DNA of 64,000 bases from Frigoribacterium sp. ACAM 257 (GCF_007954365.1 NZ_VOLO01000001.1:1116001-1180000); one strand, 5' to 3'; shown: positions 1-9,345, numbered from the stretch's first letter. Notes: a model not told the origin generated them from the letters alone. Numbers and translations: made by a program.

Positions 1-314
1 GTGACCGTCACTCCGGAGGCGCGGACCAGCCGGGCGAGGAGGGCCCAGTGGGTGCGGAGGGCCGGGTACACGTAGGCCCCGCCGCACGTCCAGATCAGAT
101 GCGCCCCGGTCGCGCCCCTGCGCGGGGTGATGCGGACGACGCGCTGCCCCTCGACGGTCGTCTCCGTCACGACGGCGACGCGGTGCAGCCCGCGGGGGTA
201 GGGCGCCGCAGCCTGGCCGCGCTTCACCATCTCGCGCCGCACGCTCTGCTCGCTGCGCGTCGTGCGGGGGAACAGGTACAGCAGCGAGCGCGTGGCGGCC
301 ATGAGGAGCGACAT
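1..314 (-). CDS. Alpha/beta hydrolase, N-terminal fragment cut by the window edge
   Basis: About 104 residues read from an ATG at 314 down to base 1, where the frame stays open, so only the N-terminus is present. The visible part has a basic leader, then a beta-strand segment ending in GATGAHLIWTCGGAYVYP, which resembles the HGG oxyanion-hole loop of the HSL/alpha-beta-hydrolase-3 esterases, here with TCGGAY in place of HGGGY. That assignment is inference from this one motif; the nucleophile and the other triad residues lie outside the window. A second ATG four codons in (302) is an alternative start. The gene is read away from the neighbouring tRNA-Leu; a strong hairpin at 351-376 separates the two. 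Confidence 0.6.
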   Translation of the reverse strand, partial: MSLLMAATRSLLYLFPRTTRSEQSVRREMVKRGQAAAPYPRGLHRVAVVTETTVEGQRVVRITPRRGATGAHLIWTCGGAYVYPALRTHWALLARLVRASGVTV

Positions 315-350
315 GAGCCGACCCTACGGCGCGTCGGCGGCGGCAAGAAG

Positions 351-376
351 AAAGGCCCCGCCGAAGCGGGGCCTTT
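351..376. terminator. Rho-independent terminator hairpin
   Basis: A perfect 11-bp inverted repeat, aaaggccccgc and gcggggccttt, with a 4-base loop. It lies between the minus-strand tRNA-Leu (419-503) and the minus-strand hydrolase, so it most likely ends the tRNA transcript; the T-run is short. Confidence 0.75.
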
Positions 377-418
377 GTTCTGACACTGTCTCAACCAATG
401 TCTCGATCTTGCGATCGG

Positions 419-503
419 TGTCCGAGGGGGGACTTGAACCCCCACGCCCTATACGGGCACTAGCACCTCAAGCTAGCGCGTCTGCCATTTCCGCCACCCG
501 GAC
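419..503 (-). tRNA. tRNA-Leu (anticodon GAG)
   Basis: An 85-nt class II tRNA read on the minus strand. The acceptor stem GTCCGGG pairs with CTCGGAC with one G-U pair. The anticodon arm CTAGC-TTGAGGT-GCTAG gives anticodon GAG. A long variable arm (TGCCCGTATAGGGCG) marks a leucine tRNA, and the T arm carries GTTCAAG. The discriminator base is A, and CCA is not encoded. It decodes CUC/CUU; CUC is very common in this GC-rich sequence. Confidence 0.93.
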
Positions 504-601
504 TGGATGGTGCCTGCCGAAGCCGACCACGAAACACTAGCACGGCGTCGGACGCACTTCTGACCACGGGCAGGAGGCGGTCGCCGGGTACCGTGGACGG
601 C

Positions 602-1942
602 ATGACGACGAGCGCATCGCAGCCGGCCCCCGACGATCGCGACGAGAGGGTCGACCTCGACGAGACGGCCGTCATCGCCCGCGACCTGATCCGCTTCGAC
701 ACCTCCAACTACGGCGGCGGCCGGTCCGAGGGCGAGGCCGATGCGGCCGAGTACGTCGCCGAGGCCCTCCGGGCGCTCGACCTCGAGCCGCAGCTGTTCG
801 AGTCCGAGCCGGGCCGCGTCAGCGTGGTCGCCCGGGTCGAGGGCGCCGACCGCGCCAAGCCGGGCCTCGTGGTCCACGGCCACCTCGACGTCGTCCCCGC
901 CGACCCGGCGAACTGGTCGGTCGACCCGTTCGCGGGCGTGGTGAAGGACGACATGCTCTGGGGCCGCGGCGCCGTGGACATGAAGAACATGGACGCGATG
1001 ATGCTGACGTCGCTCGGCGACATCGTCCGCTCCGGCGAGCGCCCCGCCCGCGACCTGGTCGTCGGCTTCTTCGCCGACGAGGAGGCCGGGGGAGTGCTCG
1101 GCTCGCACTTCCTCGTGAAGGAGCACCCCGAGCTCTTCGCCGGGGCGACCGAGGCCATCAGCGAGGTGGGCGGCTACTCGACCTACATCGACGGGCGTCG
1201 CTCGTACCTGCTGCAGACGGGCGAGAAGGCCCTCATCTGGATCACGCTCCGCACGCGCGGCACCGCGGGCCACGGCTCGCAGATGATCCGCGCGAACGCG
1301 GTGACCCGGCTCGCGGAGGCGGTCGCCGCGCTGGGCCGCCAGGAGTGGCCGATCGCGCTGACGGAGACGACGACTGCCCTGCTCCGCGAGGTGGCCCGCA
1401 TCCTCGACGTCGACGTGACGCAGACGGCGCCCGACGAGCTCGTGCTGCACACGGGCACGGCCCAGGGCTTCATCCGCGGCTCGCTCCGCACCACGACGAA
1501 CCCGACGATGCTGACGGCGGGCTACAAGCACAACGTCGTCCCCGACACGGCGGAGGCGCGGGTCGACATCCGCTGCATGCCCGGCCAGGAGGAGGCGGTC
1601 CTCGCCCAGGTGCGCGAGCTCGTCGGCGACGACGTCGAGATCGAGACGGTGCACACGGACATCGGGCTGGAGACGCCGTTCTCGGGCGACCTCGTCGAGG
1701 CGATCACGGCGACCCTTCAGCAGCACGACCCCGGCGCGCCCGTGCTGCCGTACCTGCTGTCGGGCGGCACCGACAACAAGGCGCTGAGCCTGCTGGGGAT
1801 CGCCGGCTACGGCTTCGCCCCGCTGCGCCTGGGGGAGGACATGGACTTCCCGGCCATGTTCCACGGGGTCGACGAGCGGGTCCCGCTCGACGCACTAGCC
1901 TTTGGCAGTCGCGTCCTCCGGGACCTCCTGGCGACCTACTGA
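602..1942 (+). CDS. M20/M25/M40 family metallopeptidase
   Basis: A 446-residue cytoplasmic zinc metallohydrolase of the ArgE/DapE/CPG2 type. The first metal-binding motif is HGHLDVVP, followed by GRGAVDMKN (bridging Asp) and the catalytic pair in FFADEEAGG. The central lid segment TRGTAGHGSQM and a C-terminal HGVDE complete the family pattern. Length is normal for the family. Substrate (N-acyl amino acid or dipeptide) cannot be read from sequence. I chose the ATG at 602 rather than the in-frame GTG at 593: TACCGT at 589-594 looks like a -10 box, which would put the transcript start at or next to this ATG (leaderless). uppP follows after 25 bp. Confidence 0.9.
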   Translation: MTTSASQPAPDDRDERVDLDETAVIARDLIRFDTSNYGGGRSEGEADAAEYVAEALRALDLEPQLFESEPGRVSVVARVEGADRAKPGLVVHGHLDVVPADPANWSVDPFAGVVKDDMLWGRGAVDMKNMDAMMLTSLGDIVRSGERPARDLVVGFFADEEAGGVLGSHFLVKEHPELFAGATEAISEVGGYSTYIDGRRSYLLQTGEKALIWITLRTRGTAGHGSQMIRANAVTRLAEAVAALGRQEWPIALTETTTALLREVARILDVDVTQTAPDELVLHTGTAQGFIRGSLRTTTNPTMLTAGYKHNVVPDTAEARVDIRCMPGQEEAVLAQVRELVGDDVEIETVHTDIGLETPFSGDLVEAITATLQQHDPGAPVLPYLLSGGTDNKALSLLGIAGYGFAPLRLGEDMDFPAMFHGVDERVPLDALAFGSRVLRDLLATY

Positions 1943-1967
1943 CACCCCCACCAGAAGGGCACCCCGC

Positions 1968-2810
1968 GTGGAGCATCTCCTCCAGGCACTCCTGCTCGGC
2001 CTCGTCCAGGGCCTGACGGAGTTCCTCCCCATCTCGTCGAGCGCGCACCTGCGCCTCGTCGGTCTCTTCTTCTCCGATCCCGACGCCGCCGCGGCCTTCG
2101 ACCCGGGGGCGACGTTCACCGCCATCACGCAGCTCGGCACCGAGCTGGCCGTCGTCATCTACTTCTGGGGCGACATCAAGCGGATCGTCACGCGCTGGTT
2201 CCAGGGCGTCACCGGGAAGATCCCCCGCACCGACCCCGACGTCCGGATGGGCTGGCTCGTCATCATCGGCACGGTCCCGATCGTCTTGGTGGGCTACTTC
2301 GCGCAGGAGTACATCCGCACCGTCTTCCGCTCGCTCTGGATCGTCGCGATCGTGCTGATCGTCTTCGGCGTGCTGCTCGGCCTCGCCGACCGGCTGGGCA
2401 AGAAGACGGCCCGCTTCGACGAGATGACCTACGGCCACGGCATCGCCGTCGGCGTCGCCCAGGTCCTCGCCCTGTTCCCCGGCGTCTCCCGCTCGGGCGC
2501 GACGACGACCGCCGCGCTCAGCCTCGGCTACACGCGACCCGCGGCGGCCCGGTTCTCGTTCCTCCTCGCCGTGCCCGCGGTCTTCGGCAGCGGTCTCTTC
2601 GAGCTGGTCCAGAGCTTCAGCGAGCCGGGGCCCTACTCGCTCGGCGAGACGCTGGCCGCGACGGTCGTGGCGTTCGTCGTCGGGTTCGTCGTCATCGCCT
2701 TCTTCATGAACTACATCTCGAAGCGCAGCTTCCTGCCCTTCGTCGTGTACCGCATCCTGCTCGGCGGCGTCCTGCTGGTCCTGCTCGGGACGGGCGTGGT
2801 GGCGGCGTGA
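1968..2810 (+). CDS. uppP: Undecaprenyl-diphosphatase UppP (BacA)
   Basis: A 280-residue integral membrane phosphatase that converts C55-PP to C55-P, recycling the lipid carrier for peptidoglycan precursors. Family signatures are EFLPISSSAHL near residue 20 and PGVSRSGATTTAA near residue 170, with several hydrophobic segments between them and a conserved basic patch near the second motif. The GTG start at 1968 gives VEHLLQALLLG, the normal N-terminus for the family; the frame extends further upstream but would overlap the previous gene. It shares GTGA with mshC. The uppP-mshC neighbourhood also occurs in mycobacteria, and uppP functionally matches the mur genes at the other end of the window. 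Confidence 0.95.
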   Translation: MEHLLQALLLGLVQGLTEFLPISSSAHLRLVGLFFSDPDAAAAFDPGATFTAITQLGTELAVVIYFWGDIKRIVTRWFQGVTGKIPRTDPDVRMGWLVIIGTVPIVLVGYFAQEYIRTVFRSLWIVAIVLIVFGVLLGLADRLGKKTARFDEMTYGHGIAVGVAQVLALFPGVSRSGATTTAALSLGYTRPAAARFSFLLAVPAVFGSGLFELVQSFSEPGPYSLGETLAATVVAFVVGFVVIAFFMNYISKRSFLPFVVYRILLGGVLLVLLGTGVVAA

Positions 2811-4066
2811 GGTCCTGGAACGCCCCCACCGTCCCCGTCCTGCCGGGCGACGCGCCGCTGCCGTCCCTCTGGGACACGGCCACCGCCTCCTTCGTGACGA
2901 CCCTCCCCGTCGACGGCGCGGCGACGCTGTACGTCTGCGGCATCACGCCCTACGACGCGACGCACCTCGGCCACGCGAGCACCTACCTCGCCTTCGACTC
3001 GCTCGTGCGCGTCTGGCGCGACGCGGGCCTCCGGGTGACCTACGCGCAGAACACGACCGACGTCGACGACCCGCTGCTCGAGCGCGCCACGGCGACCGGC
3101 GTCGACTGGCGCACCCTCGCGGCCTCGCAGACCGACCTGTTCCGCTCGGACATGGAGCACCTCGCGGTGGTCCCGCCCGAGCACTACGTCGCGGTGACCG
3201 ACGTCGTGGGCGACGTGGCAGACGCCGTCGCGGGCCTGATCGACTCGGGCGTCGCCTACCGGGTCGAGACCCCGGGCTCCGAGGCCGGCGACGACGTCTA
3301 CTTCGACGTCCGGGGCGCCGAGCGCGACACCTCCTGGCGCCTCGGCCTCGAGAGCCGCTACGACGCCGCCACGATGGCCCGCTTCTTCGCCGAGCGCGGG
3401 GGAGACCCCGACCGCGACGGCAAGCGCGACCCGCTCGACCCGCTGCTCTGGCGTGCCGCCCGTGCCGACGAGCCGTCCTGGCCGTCGTCGGTGGGCGCGG
3501 GCCGGCCCGGCTGGCACATCGAGTGCACGGTCATCGCCGAGCAGCACCTCGGCGCCGCCGCCACGGTCGCGGGCGGCGGCAGCGACCTGGTGTTCCCCCA
3601 CCACGAGATGAGCACGGCGCACGCGACGGCGATCACCGGCGAGCCGTCGGCCCGCCAGTGGGCGCACAGCGGGATGGTCGCCTACCAGGGCGAGAAGATG
3701 AGCAAGTCGCTCGGCAACCTCGTCAAGGTCAGCGAGCTCGTCTCCGCGGGTCACGACGCCCGTGCCGTCCGGCTCGCGATCACGGCGCACCACTGGCGGT
3801 CCGACTGGGAGTGGCTCGACGACGACCTCGTCGACGCCGAGCGCAGACTCGTCCGCTGGACGACGTGGGCGGACGGGGTCGGAGCACAGGAGGCGGGGGC
3901 CGGGACGACACCGCTGCTCGCGCTCCTTCGGGCAGCCCTCGCGGACGACCTCGACACGCCCAGGGCGATCCGGGCGGTGGACGACCACGTGGCCGCCGGG
4001 CGCACGGCGACCGCCGTCGACGTCGACGCGGTCGACGCGCTGCTCGGGATCGACCTCCGTCGCTGA
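2807..4066 (+). CDS. mshC: Cysteine--GlcN-Ins ligase MshC (mycothiol biosynthesis)
   Basis: A 419-residue ATP-dependent ligase joining cysteine to GlcN-inositol in mycothiol synthesis, the actinobacterial low-molecular-weight thiol pathway. It is a class I cysteinyl-tRNA-synthetase paralogue: the zinc Cys44 sits in LYVCGITPYD, the HIGH-like box is THLGHA (53-57), and GWHIECTVI carries further zinc ligands. KMSKS is intact in GEKMSKSLGN near residue 297. It lacks the tRNA anticodon-binding C-terminal part of CysS, and the length and the start of the protein match MshC rather than CysS. It starts with GTG inside the uppP stop codon (GTGA, 2807-2810), so translation is probably coupled. Confidence 0.95.
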   Translation: MRSWNAPTVPVLPGDAPLPSLWDTATASFVTTLPVDGAATLYVCGITPYDATHLGHASTYLAFDSLVRVWRDAGLRVTYAQNTTDVDDPLLERATATGVDWRTLAASQTDLFRSDMEHLAVVPPEHYVAVTDVVGDVADAVAGLIDSGVAYRVETPGSEAGDDVYFDVRGAERDTSWRLGLESRYDAATMARFFAERGGDPDRDGKRDPLDPLLWRAARADEPSWPSSVGAGRPGWHIECTVIAEQHLGAAATVAGGGSDLVFPHHEMSTAHATAITGEPSARQWAHSGMVAYQGEKMSKSLGNLVKVSELVSAGHDARAVRLAITAHHWRSDWEWLDDDLVDAERRLVRWTTWADGVGAQEAGAGTTPLLALLRAALADDLDTPRAIRAVDDHVAAGRTATAVDVDAVDALLGIDLRR

Positions 4067-4144
4067 CCCGTGCCGGGCGGCGCCCTCGTCGACGCCGTCC
4101 CTGACGGACCCTCACGACACACGGTCCCTGACATACTGAACGGG

Positions 4145-5476
4145 ATGTCTGCCCCCGACTGCCCCGCCGACGGGGACGAGACCGTCTGGCGGCGCGGCGC
4201 CCTGACCCGGCGACAGGCCAGGGGCGACGTCTGGCTGGCGGCAGGCCTCCTCGGCCTGGGTCTCGTCACCGTCTGGCTCGCCTCGGTCGCCGTCGAGGGC
4301 TCCGACGTCCAGGCCGCGGCTCCGCCCGAGGCGATGGCCTGGCTGGTCGCTCTCTGCGTCCCGACGGCGCTGCGGCGCCGCGCGCCCGTGACGGTGATGG
4401 CGGTCGTGAGCGCGGTCTTCATCCTCAGCCAGCTGCGCGGCTACCCCGACTCCATGGCCCCGTCGATCGTCGAGTTCCTGGTCATCTACACGGCGAACGC
4501 GTGGGCGCGGTGGCGGCGGGCGGCACTGGTCGGCAGCGCCGTCGTGACCGCCGCGATGCTCGTCTGGCTCGGCGTCGCCGTCCTCGGCCCGCTGCAGCAG
4601 GGCGGCCCGATGCTCAGCTCGACCGTCGCGGGCGTCGTGTACTCGTTCGTCCTCAACCTCCTGTTCTTCGTCTCCGCCGTCTGGTTCGGCCGGTCCTCCC
4701 GCGTCTCGGCCGCCCGCCTCCACGCCCTCGAGCGGGCCGGCGTCGACCTGCGTGCCGCCCAGGAGCTGGTGGCCGAGCAGGCCATCGGCGAGGAGCGCAC
4801 GCGCATCGCCCGCGAGCTGCACGACGTGGTCGCCCACCACGTCGCCGTCATCGCCATCCAGGCCGGCGCGGCGCGGCGCACGCTCGACCGCCCCGAGATC
4901 GCAAGCGGCGCGCTCAGCGCCGTCGAGTCGACGGCGCGCACCGCCATCGACGAGCTGGAGCGTCTGCTCACGGTGCTCCGCTCCCAGGACCGCGCCCCGC
5001 ACGAGGGCCCGACCGGGCTGGCCGCGCTCCCGCAGCTCGTGGCCGACACCCGTCGGCTCGGCCTCGACGTCCGGTTCAGCACCCACGGCGAACGCTTCGA
5101 GGTGCCGGAGAGCGTCGGCGTCACGCTGTTCAGGGTCGTCCAGGAGGCGCTGACCAACACCCTGAAGCACGCCTCGGCCGGCGTCGCGGACGTCCGCCTG
5201 CGGTTCCGCGACCGCGCGGTCGAGGTCGAGGTGACCGACGACGGAGTGGGCGGGGCGGGCTCCCGGCCGTCGCAGACGTCCGGCCCGGCCGGCTCGGGCC
5301 TCGGCCAGCGCGGGATGCGCGAGCGCGTCGACCTCCACGGGGGCGAGCTGCACGTCGGCCCGCACGCCAAGGGCGGCTACCGGGTGCGTGCCGTGCTGCC
5401 CGCGGTCCGCACCACCTCCCTCGCCGCCTCAGGACCCGCTGCACGGTCCGAACAGAGAGAAGGACGCACGACATGA
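4145..5476 (+). CDS. Sensor histidine kinase, NarL/HisKA_3 type
   Basis: A 443-residue membrane histidine kinase. Residues 1-190 hold about five hydrophobic segments, with no large extracellular domain, so it probably senses membrane-borne or intramembrane signals. A short coiled linker leads to the HisKA_3 box, with phospho-acceptor His226 in ARELHDVVAHH. The HATPase_c domain follows, with QEALTNTLKHA (N box), VTDDGVGG (G1) and SGLGQRGMRER (G2). The ATG at 4145 is preceded by CATACT at 4132-4137, which fits a leaderless transcript. The stop shares ATGA with the response regulator gene. An ABC exporter pair follows and may be its target (inference). Confidence 0.92.
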   Translation: MSAPDCPADGDETVWRRGALTRRQARGDVWLAAGLLGLGLVTVWLASVAVEGSDVQAAAPPEAMAWLVALCVPTALRRRAPVTVMAVVSAVFILSQLRGYPDSMAPSIVEFLVIYTANAWARWRRAALVGSAVVTAAMLVWLGVAVLGPLQQGGPMLSSTVAGVVYSFVLNLLFFVSAVWFGRSSRVSAARLHALERAGVDLRAAQELVAEQAIGEERTRIARELHDVVAHHVAVIAIQAGAARRTLDRPEIASGALSAVESTARTAIDELERLLTVLRSQDRAPHEGPTGLAALPQLVADTRRLGLDVRFSTHGERFEVPESVGVTLFRVVQEALTNTLKHASAGVADVRLRFRDRAVEVEVTDDGVGGAGSRPSQTSGPAGSGLGQRGMRERVDLHGGELHVGPHAKGGYRVRAVLPAVRTTSLAASGPAARSEQREGRTT

Positions 5477-6198
5477 CCGCCGACGCCCCCGAGCGCCTCG
5501 CTCACGTCCCGCAGGCGACGCACCCGGTCCGGGTCCTCCTCGCCGACGACCAGGACCTCGTCCGTGCCGGCTTCCGGATCATCCTCGAGACGACTCCCGA
5601 CGTCGTCGTCGTGGGCGAGGCCCGCGACGGACTCGAGGCCGTGGCGCTGGCCGCCTCGACGTCGCCGGACGTCGTCGTGATGGACGTCGAGATGCCCGGC
5701 ATCGACGGCCTCGAGGCGACACGGCGCCTCCTCGAGGCGTCGGCGCCCGGCGGCCCGGCCGTCCTCGTCCTCACGACCTTCGGCCGTGGCGAGTACCTGT
5801 TCCGGGCACTCAGGGCCGGCGCGAGCGGCTTCCTGCTCAAGACGTCCAGCCCGGAGGAGCTCATCGAGGCGATCGCCGTCGTGCACCGCGGCGACGCCCT
5901 GCTCGCTCCCGAGCTGACCCGTCGGGTCGTCGCGGCCGCCATCGCCGAGGCCGTCCCGCCGGTCATCGTGCCGAGCCCCCGGCTCGCCGCGCTCACCGAG
6001 CGTGAGCGCGAGGTGCTCGACCGGATGGCCACCGGGTGCTCGAACGCCGAGATGGCCAGGGACCTCTACCTCGGCGAGGCGACCGTGAAGACGCACGTGT
6101 CGAACGTCCTGACGAAGCTCGGTCTCCGCGACCGGACCGCCGCGGTCGTGTTCGCCTACGAGAACGGCGTCGTGGTCCCCGGCGACGCGCCCAGCTGA
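5473..6198 (+). CDS. Response regulator, NarL/LuxR family
   Basis: A 241-residue DNA-binding response regulator paired with the upstream kinase (ATGA overlap at 5473-5476). The receiver domain covers about residues 19-135: acidic pair ADDQD (25-26), phosphorylation site Asp71 in VVVMDVEMPG, the switch Thr in LTTFG and the Lys in FLLKTSS. A LuxR-type helix-turn-helix covers about 170-230 (LTEREREVLDRMA, then ATVKTHVSNVLTKLGL). It probably regulates its own operon and the ABC exporter starting at 6374; no operator is evident. Confidence 0.94.
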   Translation: MTADAPERLAHVPQATHPVRVLLADDQDLVRAGFRIILETTPDVVVVGEARDGLEAVALAASTSPDVVVMDVEMPGIDGLEATRRLLEASAPGGPAVLVLTTFGRGEYLFRALRAGASGFLLKTSSPEELIEAIAVVHRGDALLAPELTRRVVAAAIAEAVPPVIVPSPRLAALTEREREVLDRMATGCSNAEMARDLYLGEATVKTHVSNVLTKLGLRDRTAAVVFAYENGVVVPGDAPS

Positions 6199-6373
6199 CG
6201 CGTCCTCGCCTGCGTCGGCGTCGGCGTCGGGCACCGGCGCCTCCGCCCTGCGGGTGACGACCTGTGGGTCGCGCGCCGGACGCCGGACGTCCGAGTCGCC
6301 TCCTACGCTGGGGTCGTCGGCCGAGCTGCGCCGACGCCACGGGGCCGCCCGGCGCTGCCCGGAGGGAGGGCCA

Positions 6374-7258
6374 GTGCTCCAGCTCGACCACGTCCGACGG
6401 TCCTTCGGCGGCCGCACCGCGCTCGACGACGTCTCGTTCGACGTCCCCGACGGACGACTGACCGGCTTCGTCGGGGCGAACGGGGCCGGCAAGACCACGA
6501 CGATGCGCATCGTGCTGGGCGTGCTCGCGGCCGACTCGGGCGACGTCCGCTGGGATGGCGTCCCGCTCGGCGACGAGGTGCGCCGCAGCTTCGGGTACAT
6601 GCCGGAGGAACGGGGCCTGTACCCGAAGATGACCGTCGTCGACCAGCTCGTGTACCTCGCCCGTCTGCACGGCGTCGGCCGAGCGGCGGCGAGGCGACGC
6701 TCGCTCGAGGTGCTGGACCGGCTCGGCCTGGTCCAGAGGGCGGGGGACAAGCTCGACAGCCTCTCTCTCGGCAACCAGCAACGGGTCCAGATCGCCGCCG
6801 CACTCGTCCACGGGCCGCGGATGCTGGTGCTCGACGAGCCCTTCTCCGGCCTCGACCCGATCGCGGTCGACGTGGTCGTCACGGTGCTGCGCGAACAGGC
6901 CGCGGCAGGCGTCCCCGTGCTGTTCTCGAGCCACCAGCTCGACGTGGTGGAGCGCCTCTGCGACGACCTCGTCGTGATCGCGGAGGGCAGGGTCCGGGCG
7001 GCCGGCCCGAGGGACGAGCTGCAGGCACGGTTCGCCCGGGCGCGCTGGCGCATCGTCGTCGACGACGACGCGGGCTGGCTCCGCGACCAGCCAGGGGTCA
7101 CCGTCGTGGAGCTCGACGGGCCCGTGGCCCTCGTCGAGCTCGCTCAGGGCGTCGACGACCAGGCCGTCCTCGCGGCGGGGCTGCGGCACGGTCCCGTGCG
7201 CTCGTTCCACCCCGTCCTGCCCCGGCTGGCGGAGATCTTCGAGGAGGTCGTCCGATGA
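6374..7258 (+). CDS. ABC transporter ATP-binding protein
   Basis: A 294-residue ATPase of an ABC-2 type exporter. Walker A is GANGAGKTT, the Q-loop region is FGYMPEERGLYPK, the signature is a variant LSLGNQQRVQ in place of LSGGQ, Walker B is MLVLDEPFSGLDP, and the switch His is in FSSHQLD. The last 80 residues look like the DUF4162 extension found in NatA-like ATPases. The frame extends upstream to 6254, but GTG 6374 directly follows the ribosome-binding site GGAGGGAGGG (6361-6370) and gives a normal N-terminus (VLQLDHVRRSFGG). It overlaps the permease gene by ATGA. Confidence 0.92.
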   Translation: MLQLDHVRRSFGGRTALDDVSFDVPDGRLTGFVGANGAGKTTTMRIVLGVLAADSGDVRWDGVPLGDEVRRSFGYMPEERGLYPKMTVVDQLVYLARLHGVGRAAARRRSLEVLDRLGLVQRAGDKLDSLSLGNQQRVQIAAALVHGPRMLVLDEPFSGLDPIAVDVVVTVLREQAAAGVPVLFSSHQLDVVERLCDDLVVIAEGRVRAAGPRDELQARFARARWRIVVDDDAGWLRDQPGVTVVELDGPVALVELAQGVDDQAVLAAGLRHGPVRSFHPVLPRLAEIFEEVVR

Positions 7259-8385
7259 CGCCCGTCGACCGTGTCGGCGACCGAGCCGCCTTCCGCCCCG
7301 GAGGTCACGGCCTCCTCTGGGTCGTCGCCCGCCGCGAGATGGCGGTCAAGCTGCGCGACCGGGCGTTCATCGTGAGCGGCGTCGTGATGCTGGTGCTGAT
7401 CGCCGCCGCGCTCGTCGTGCCGGCGTTGCTCGCCGGCGGACCCGACCGCGTCGCCGTCCTCGACGCCCCGACCGCGGCCGTCGTCGAGGCGACCGGCGCG
7501 GACGCCGTCAGCACCCCGTCCGAGGCCGACGCGACGGAGGCGGTCCGCTCGGGCGACGTCGACGCCGCGGTGCTGCCGGACTCCTCGTCGCCCACCGGGC
7601 TCCGCGTCGTGGCCCTCGAGTCGGTCTCGTCCGTGCTGGTGCTCGGCGTCAGCGAGGCCTCGCCCGTCGAGCTGCTGGCGCCCGCCGACGCCGACCCGCT
7701 CGTCTCCGTGTTCGCGCCGCTCGCCTTCGGGATCCTCTTCATGACCACGTCGCTGCTCTTCGGGCTCAGCATCGCCCAGAGCGTGGTGGAGGAGAAGCAG
7801 ACCCGCGTCGTCGAGATCCTGGTCGCCGCCGTGCCGGTGCGGACGCTGCTCGCGGGCAAGGTGCTGGGGGCCGCCATCCTGGCGATCGCGCAGACCGCCG
7901 TCCTCGCGGCGGCGGCGCTGGGCGGCCTCTCGCTGACGGGCCGGGCCGACGCGCTGCCTGCCGAGCTCCTGCCCTCCCTCGCGGCGGCGGTCGGCTGGTA
8001 CGTGCCGTTCTTCGTCGCCGGGTTCTTGCTGCTGGCCGGCCTGTGGGCCGTGGCCGGCGCCCTGGTGTCGCGCATCGAGGACCTCGGCTCGACGACGACT
8101 CCCGTGCAGCTGCTGGTGATGCTCCCGTTCTTCGCGACGGTGTTCGTGAACACGCCGGGGCCGGCCCTGACGACGCTGTCGTTCGTCCCGTTCAGCGCGC
8201 CGGTCGCGATGCCGGTGCGGATGGTGCTGGAGGGCGGCGTCCCGGTGTGGCAGCCGGTCGTGGCCCTCGCGCTGCTCGTCGGGTGCGCCGCGGCCGTGGT
8301 GCTCGTCGCGGCACGCCTCTACGAGGGGTCGCTGCTCCGCACGGGCGGCACGACATCGGTCGGCCAGGCTTGGCGCCGCCGCTAG
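7255..8385 (+). CDS. ABC-2 type transporter permease
   Basis: A 376-residue permease, the membrane partner of the preceding ATPase. One hydrophobic segment lies near residue 45, then an extracytoplasmic loop of about 110 residues, then a group of about five membrane segments from residue 160 to the end. The loop VVEEKQTRVVEILVAAVP is the conserved ABC-2 coupling motif. The architecture matches NatB-like sodium or drug exporters; the substrate is not predictable. The gene converges on the PAC2 gene with only 9 bp between the stops. Confidence 0.88.
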   Translation: MTPVDRVGDRAAFRPGGHGLLWVVARREMAVKLRDRAFIVSGVVMLVLIAAALVVPALLAGGPDRVAVLDAPTAAVVEATGADAVSTPSEADATEAVRSGDVDAAVLPDSSSPTGLRVVALESVSSVLVLGVSEASPVELLAPADADPLVSVFAPLAFGILFMTTSLLFGLSIAQSVVEEKQTRVVEILVAAVPVRTLLAGKVLGAAILAIAQTAVLAAAALGGLSLTGRADALPAELLPSLAAAVGWYVPFFVAGFLLLAGLWAVAGALVSRIEDLGSTTTPVQLLVMLPFFATVFVNTPGPALTTLSFVPFSAPVAMPVRMVLEGGVPVWQPVVALALLVGCAAAVVLVAARLYEGSLLRTGGTTSVGQAWRRR

Positions 8386-8394
8386 CCGACGCGC

Positions 8395-9345
8395 CTAGGG
8401 AGCAGGGGGCAGCCGCGGGTCGTCGGGGCTCTTGCCGTCGTTGCGGCGCAGGTACCGCTCGAACTCCTCGGCGATGGCCTCGCCGCTCGCCTCGGGCGAG
8501 TCGACCGTGTCGCGCGCCTGCTCGAGCTGCTCGATGTAGCCGGCCATGTCGTCGTCGTCCGAGGCGAGTGCGTCGATGCCCTGCTCCCAGGCGGCCGACT
8601 CGGCCTCGAGGTCGCCGCGGGGGATGCTGACGCCCGCGACCTCGTCGAGCTTCTCGATGAGCGCGAGGGTGGCCTTGGGCGACGGCGAGGCGTGCACGTA
8701 GTGCGGCACCTGGGCCCAGATCGACAGAGTCGGCACGCCGGCGGACTCGACCGCGTCCCCGAGGACGGAGAGGATCCCGACGGGGCCCTCGTAGGTGCTG
8801 CGCTCCAGGCTCAGCTCGCCCCGCACCTCCTCGTTGTCGCTGCTGACGAAGACCGAGATCGGGCGCGTGTGCGGCACGTCGGCGAGCATGGCCCCGAGGA
8901 ACACCACGGCGGACACGTCGTGCACGTCGATCAGGTCGACGACCTCTGCCGCGAAGCCGCGCCAGCTGCGCGAGGGCTCGGCGCCGAGCAGCACGAGCAC
9001 GTCGGGGGCGTCGCCCGCGGTGCTGCCGTCGGGCGTCGAGGCCACCTCCGGGGAGGCGTGCAGCTGGATCCGGGGCCACACGAGCGCACGGACCCCGTCG
9101 TCGTCGTACCCGACCTGCGGACGGTTGAACTGGTAGTCGATGTACCGCTCTCCGTCGAGCTCGGCGACCGGCTCGAGCGCGAGGGTGTCGACGATGCTGC
9201 GGGCGACCCCGCTGGCCGCCTCGCCGGCGTCGTTCCAGCCCTCGAACGCCACGACCAGGAGGCGGCCCGTCGCGAACGACGGCGTGCCGCTCACCGCCGA
9301 CCCCTCGGTCGCCGTCTCGTCGGGCACTGCATCTTCACCGGGCAC
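8395..9345 (-). CDS. PAC2 family protein
   Basis: A 316-residue protein with a PAC2 (proteasome-assembly-chaperone-like) domain from about residue 25 to 260: LLVVAFEGWNDAGEAAS at the N-terminus, DYQFNRPQV, and a conserved core ending in VPTLSIWAQVPHYVHASPSP. In actinobacteria this family is widespread and its function is not established; a homologue lies near the proteasome locus in mycobacteria. The GTG at 9345 has GAGGATC just upstream. The C-terminus is acidic and probably flexible. It is transcribed against most genes on this side of the window. Confidence 0.88.
   Translation of the reverse strand: MPGEDAVPDETATEGSAVSGTPSFATGRLLVVAFEGWNDAGEAASGVARSIVDTLALEPVAELDGERYIDYQFNRPQVGYDDDGVRALVWPRIQLHASPEVASTPDGSTAGDAPDVLVLLGAEPSRSWRGFAAEVVDLIDVHDVSAVVFLGAMLADVPHTRPISVFVSSDNEEVRGELSLERSTYEGPVGILSVLGDAVESAGVPTLSIWAQVPHYVHASPSPKATLALIEKLDEVAGVSIPRGDLEAESAAWEQGIDALASDDDDMAGYIEQLEQARDTVDSPEASGEAIAEEFERYLRRNDGKSPDDPRLPPAP

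Noticed and set aside
593-601. GTG at 593 as start of the M20 peptidase.
   Set aside because: It overlaps the TACCGT box that fits a promoter; the ATG at 602 is a better start.
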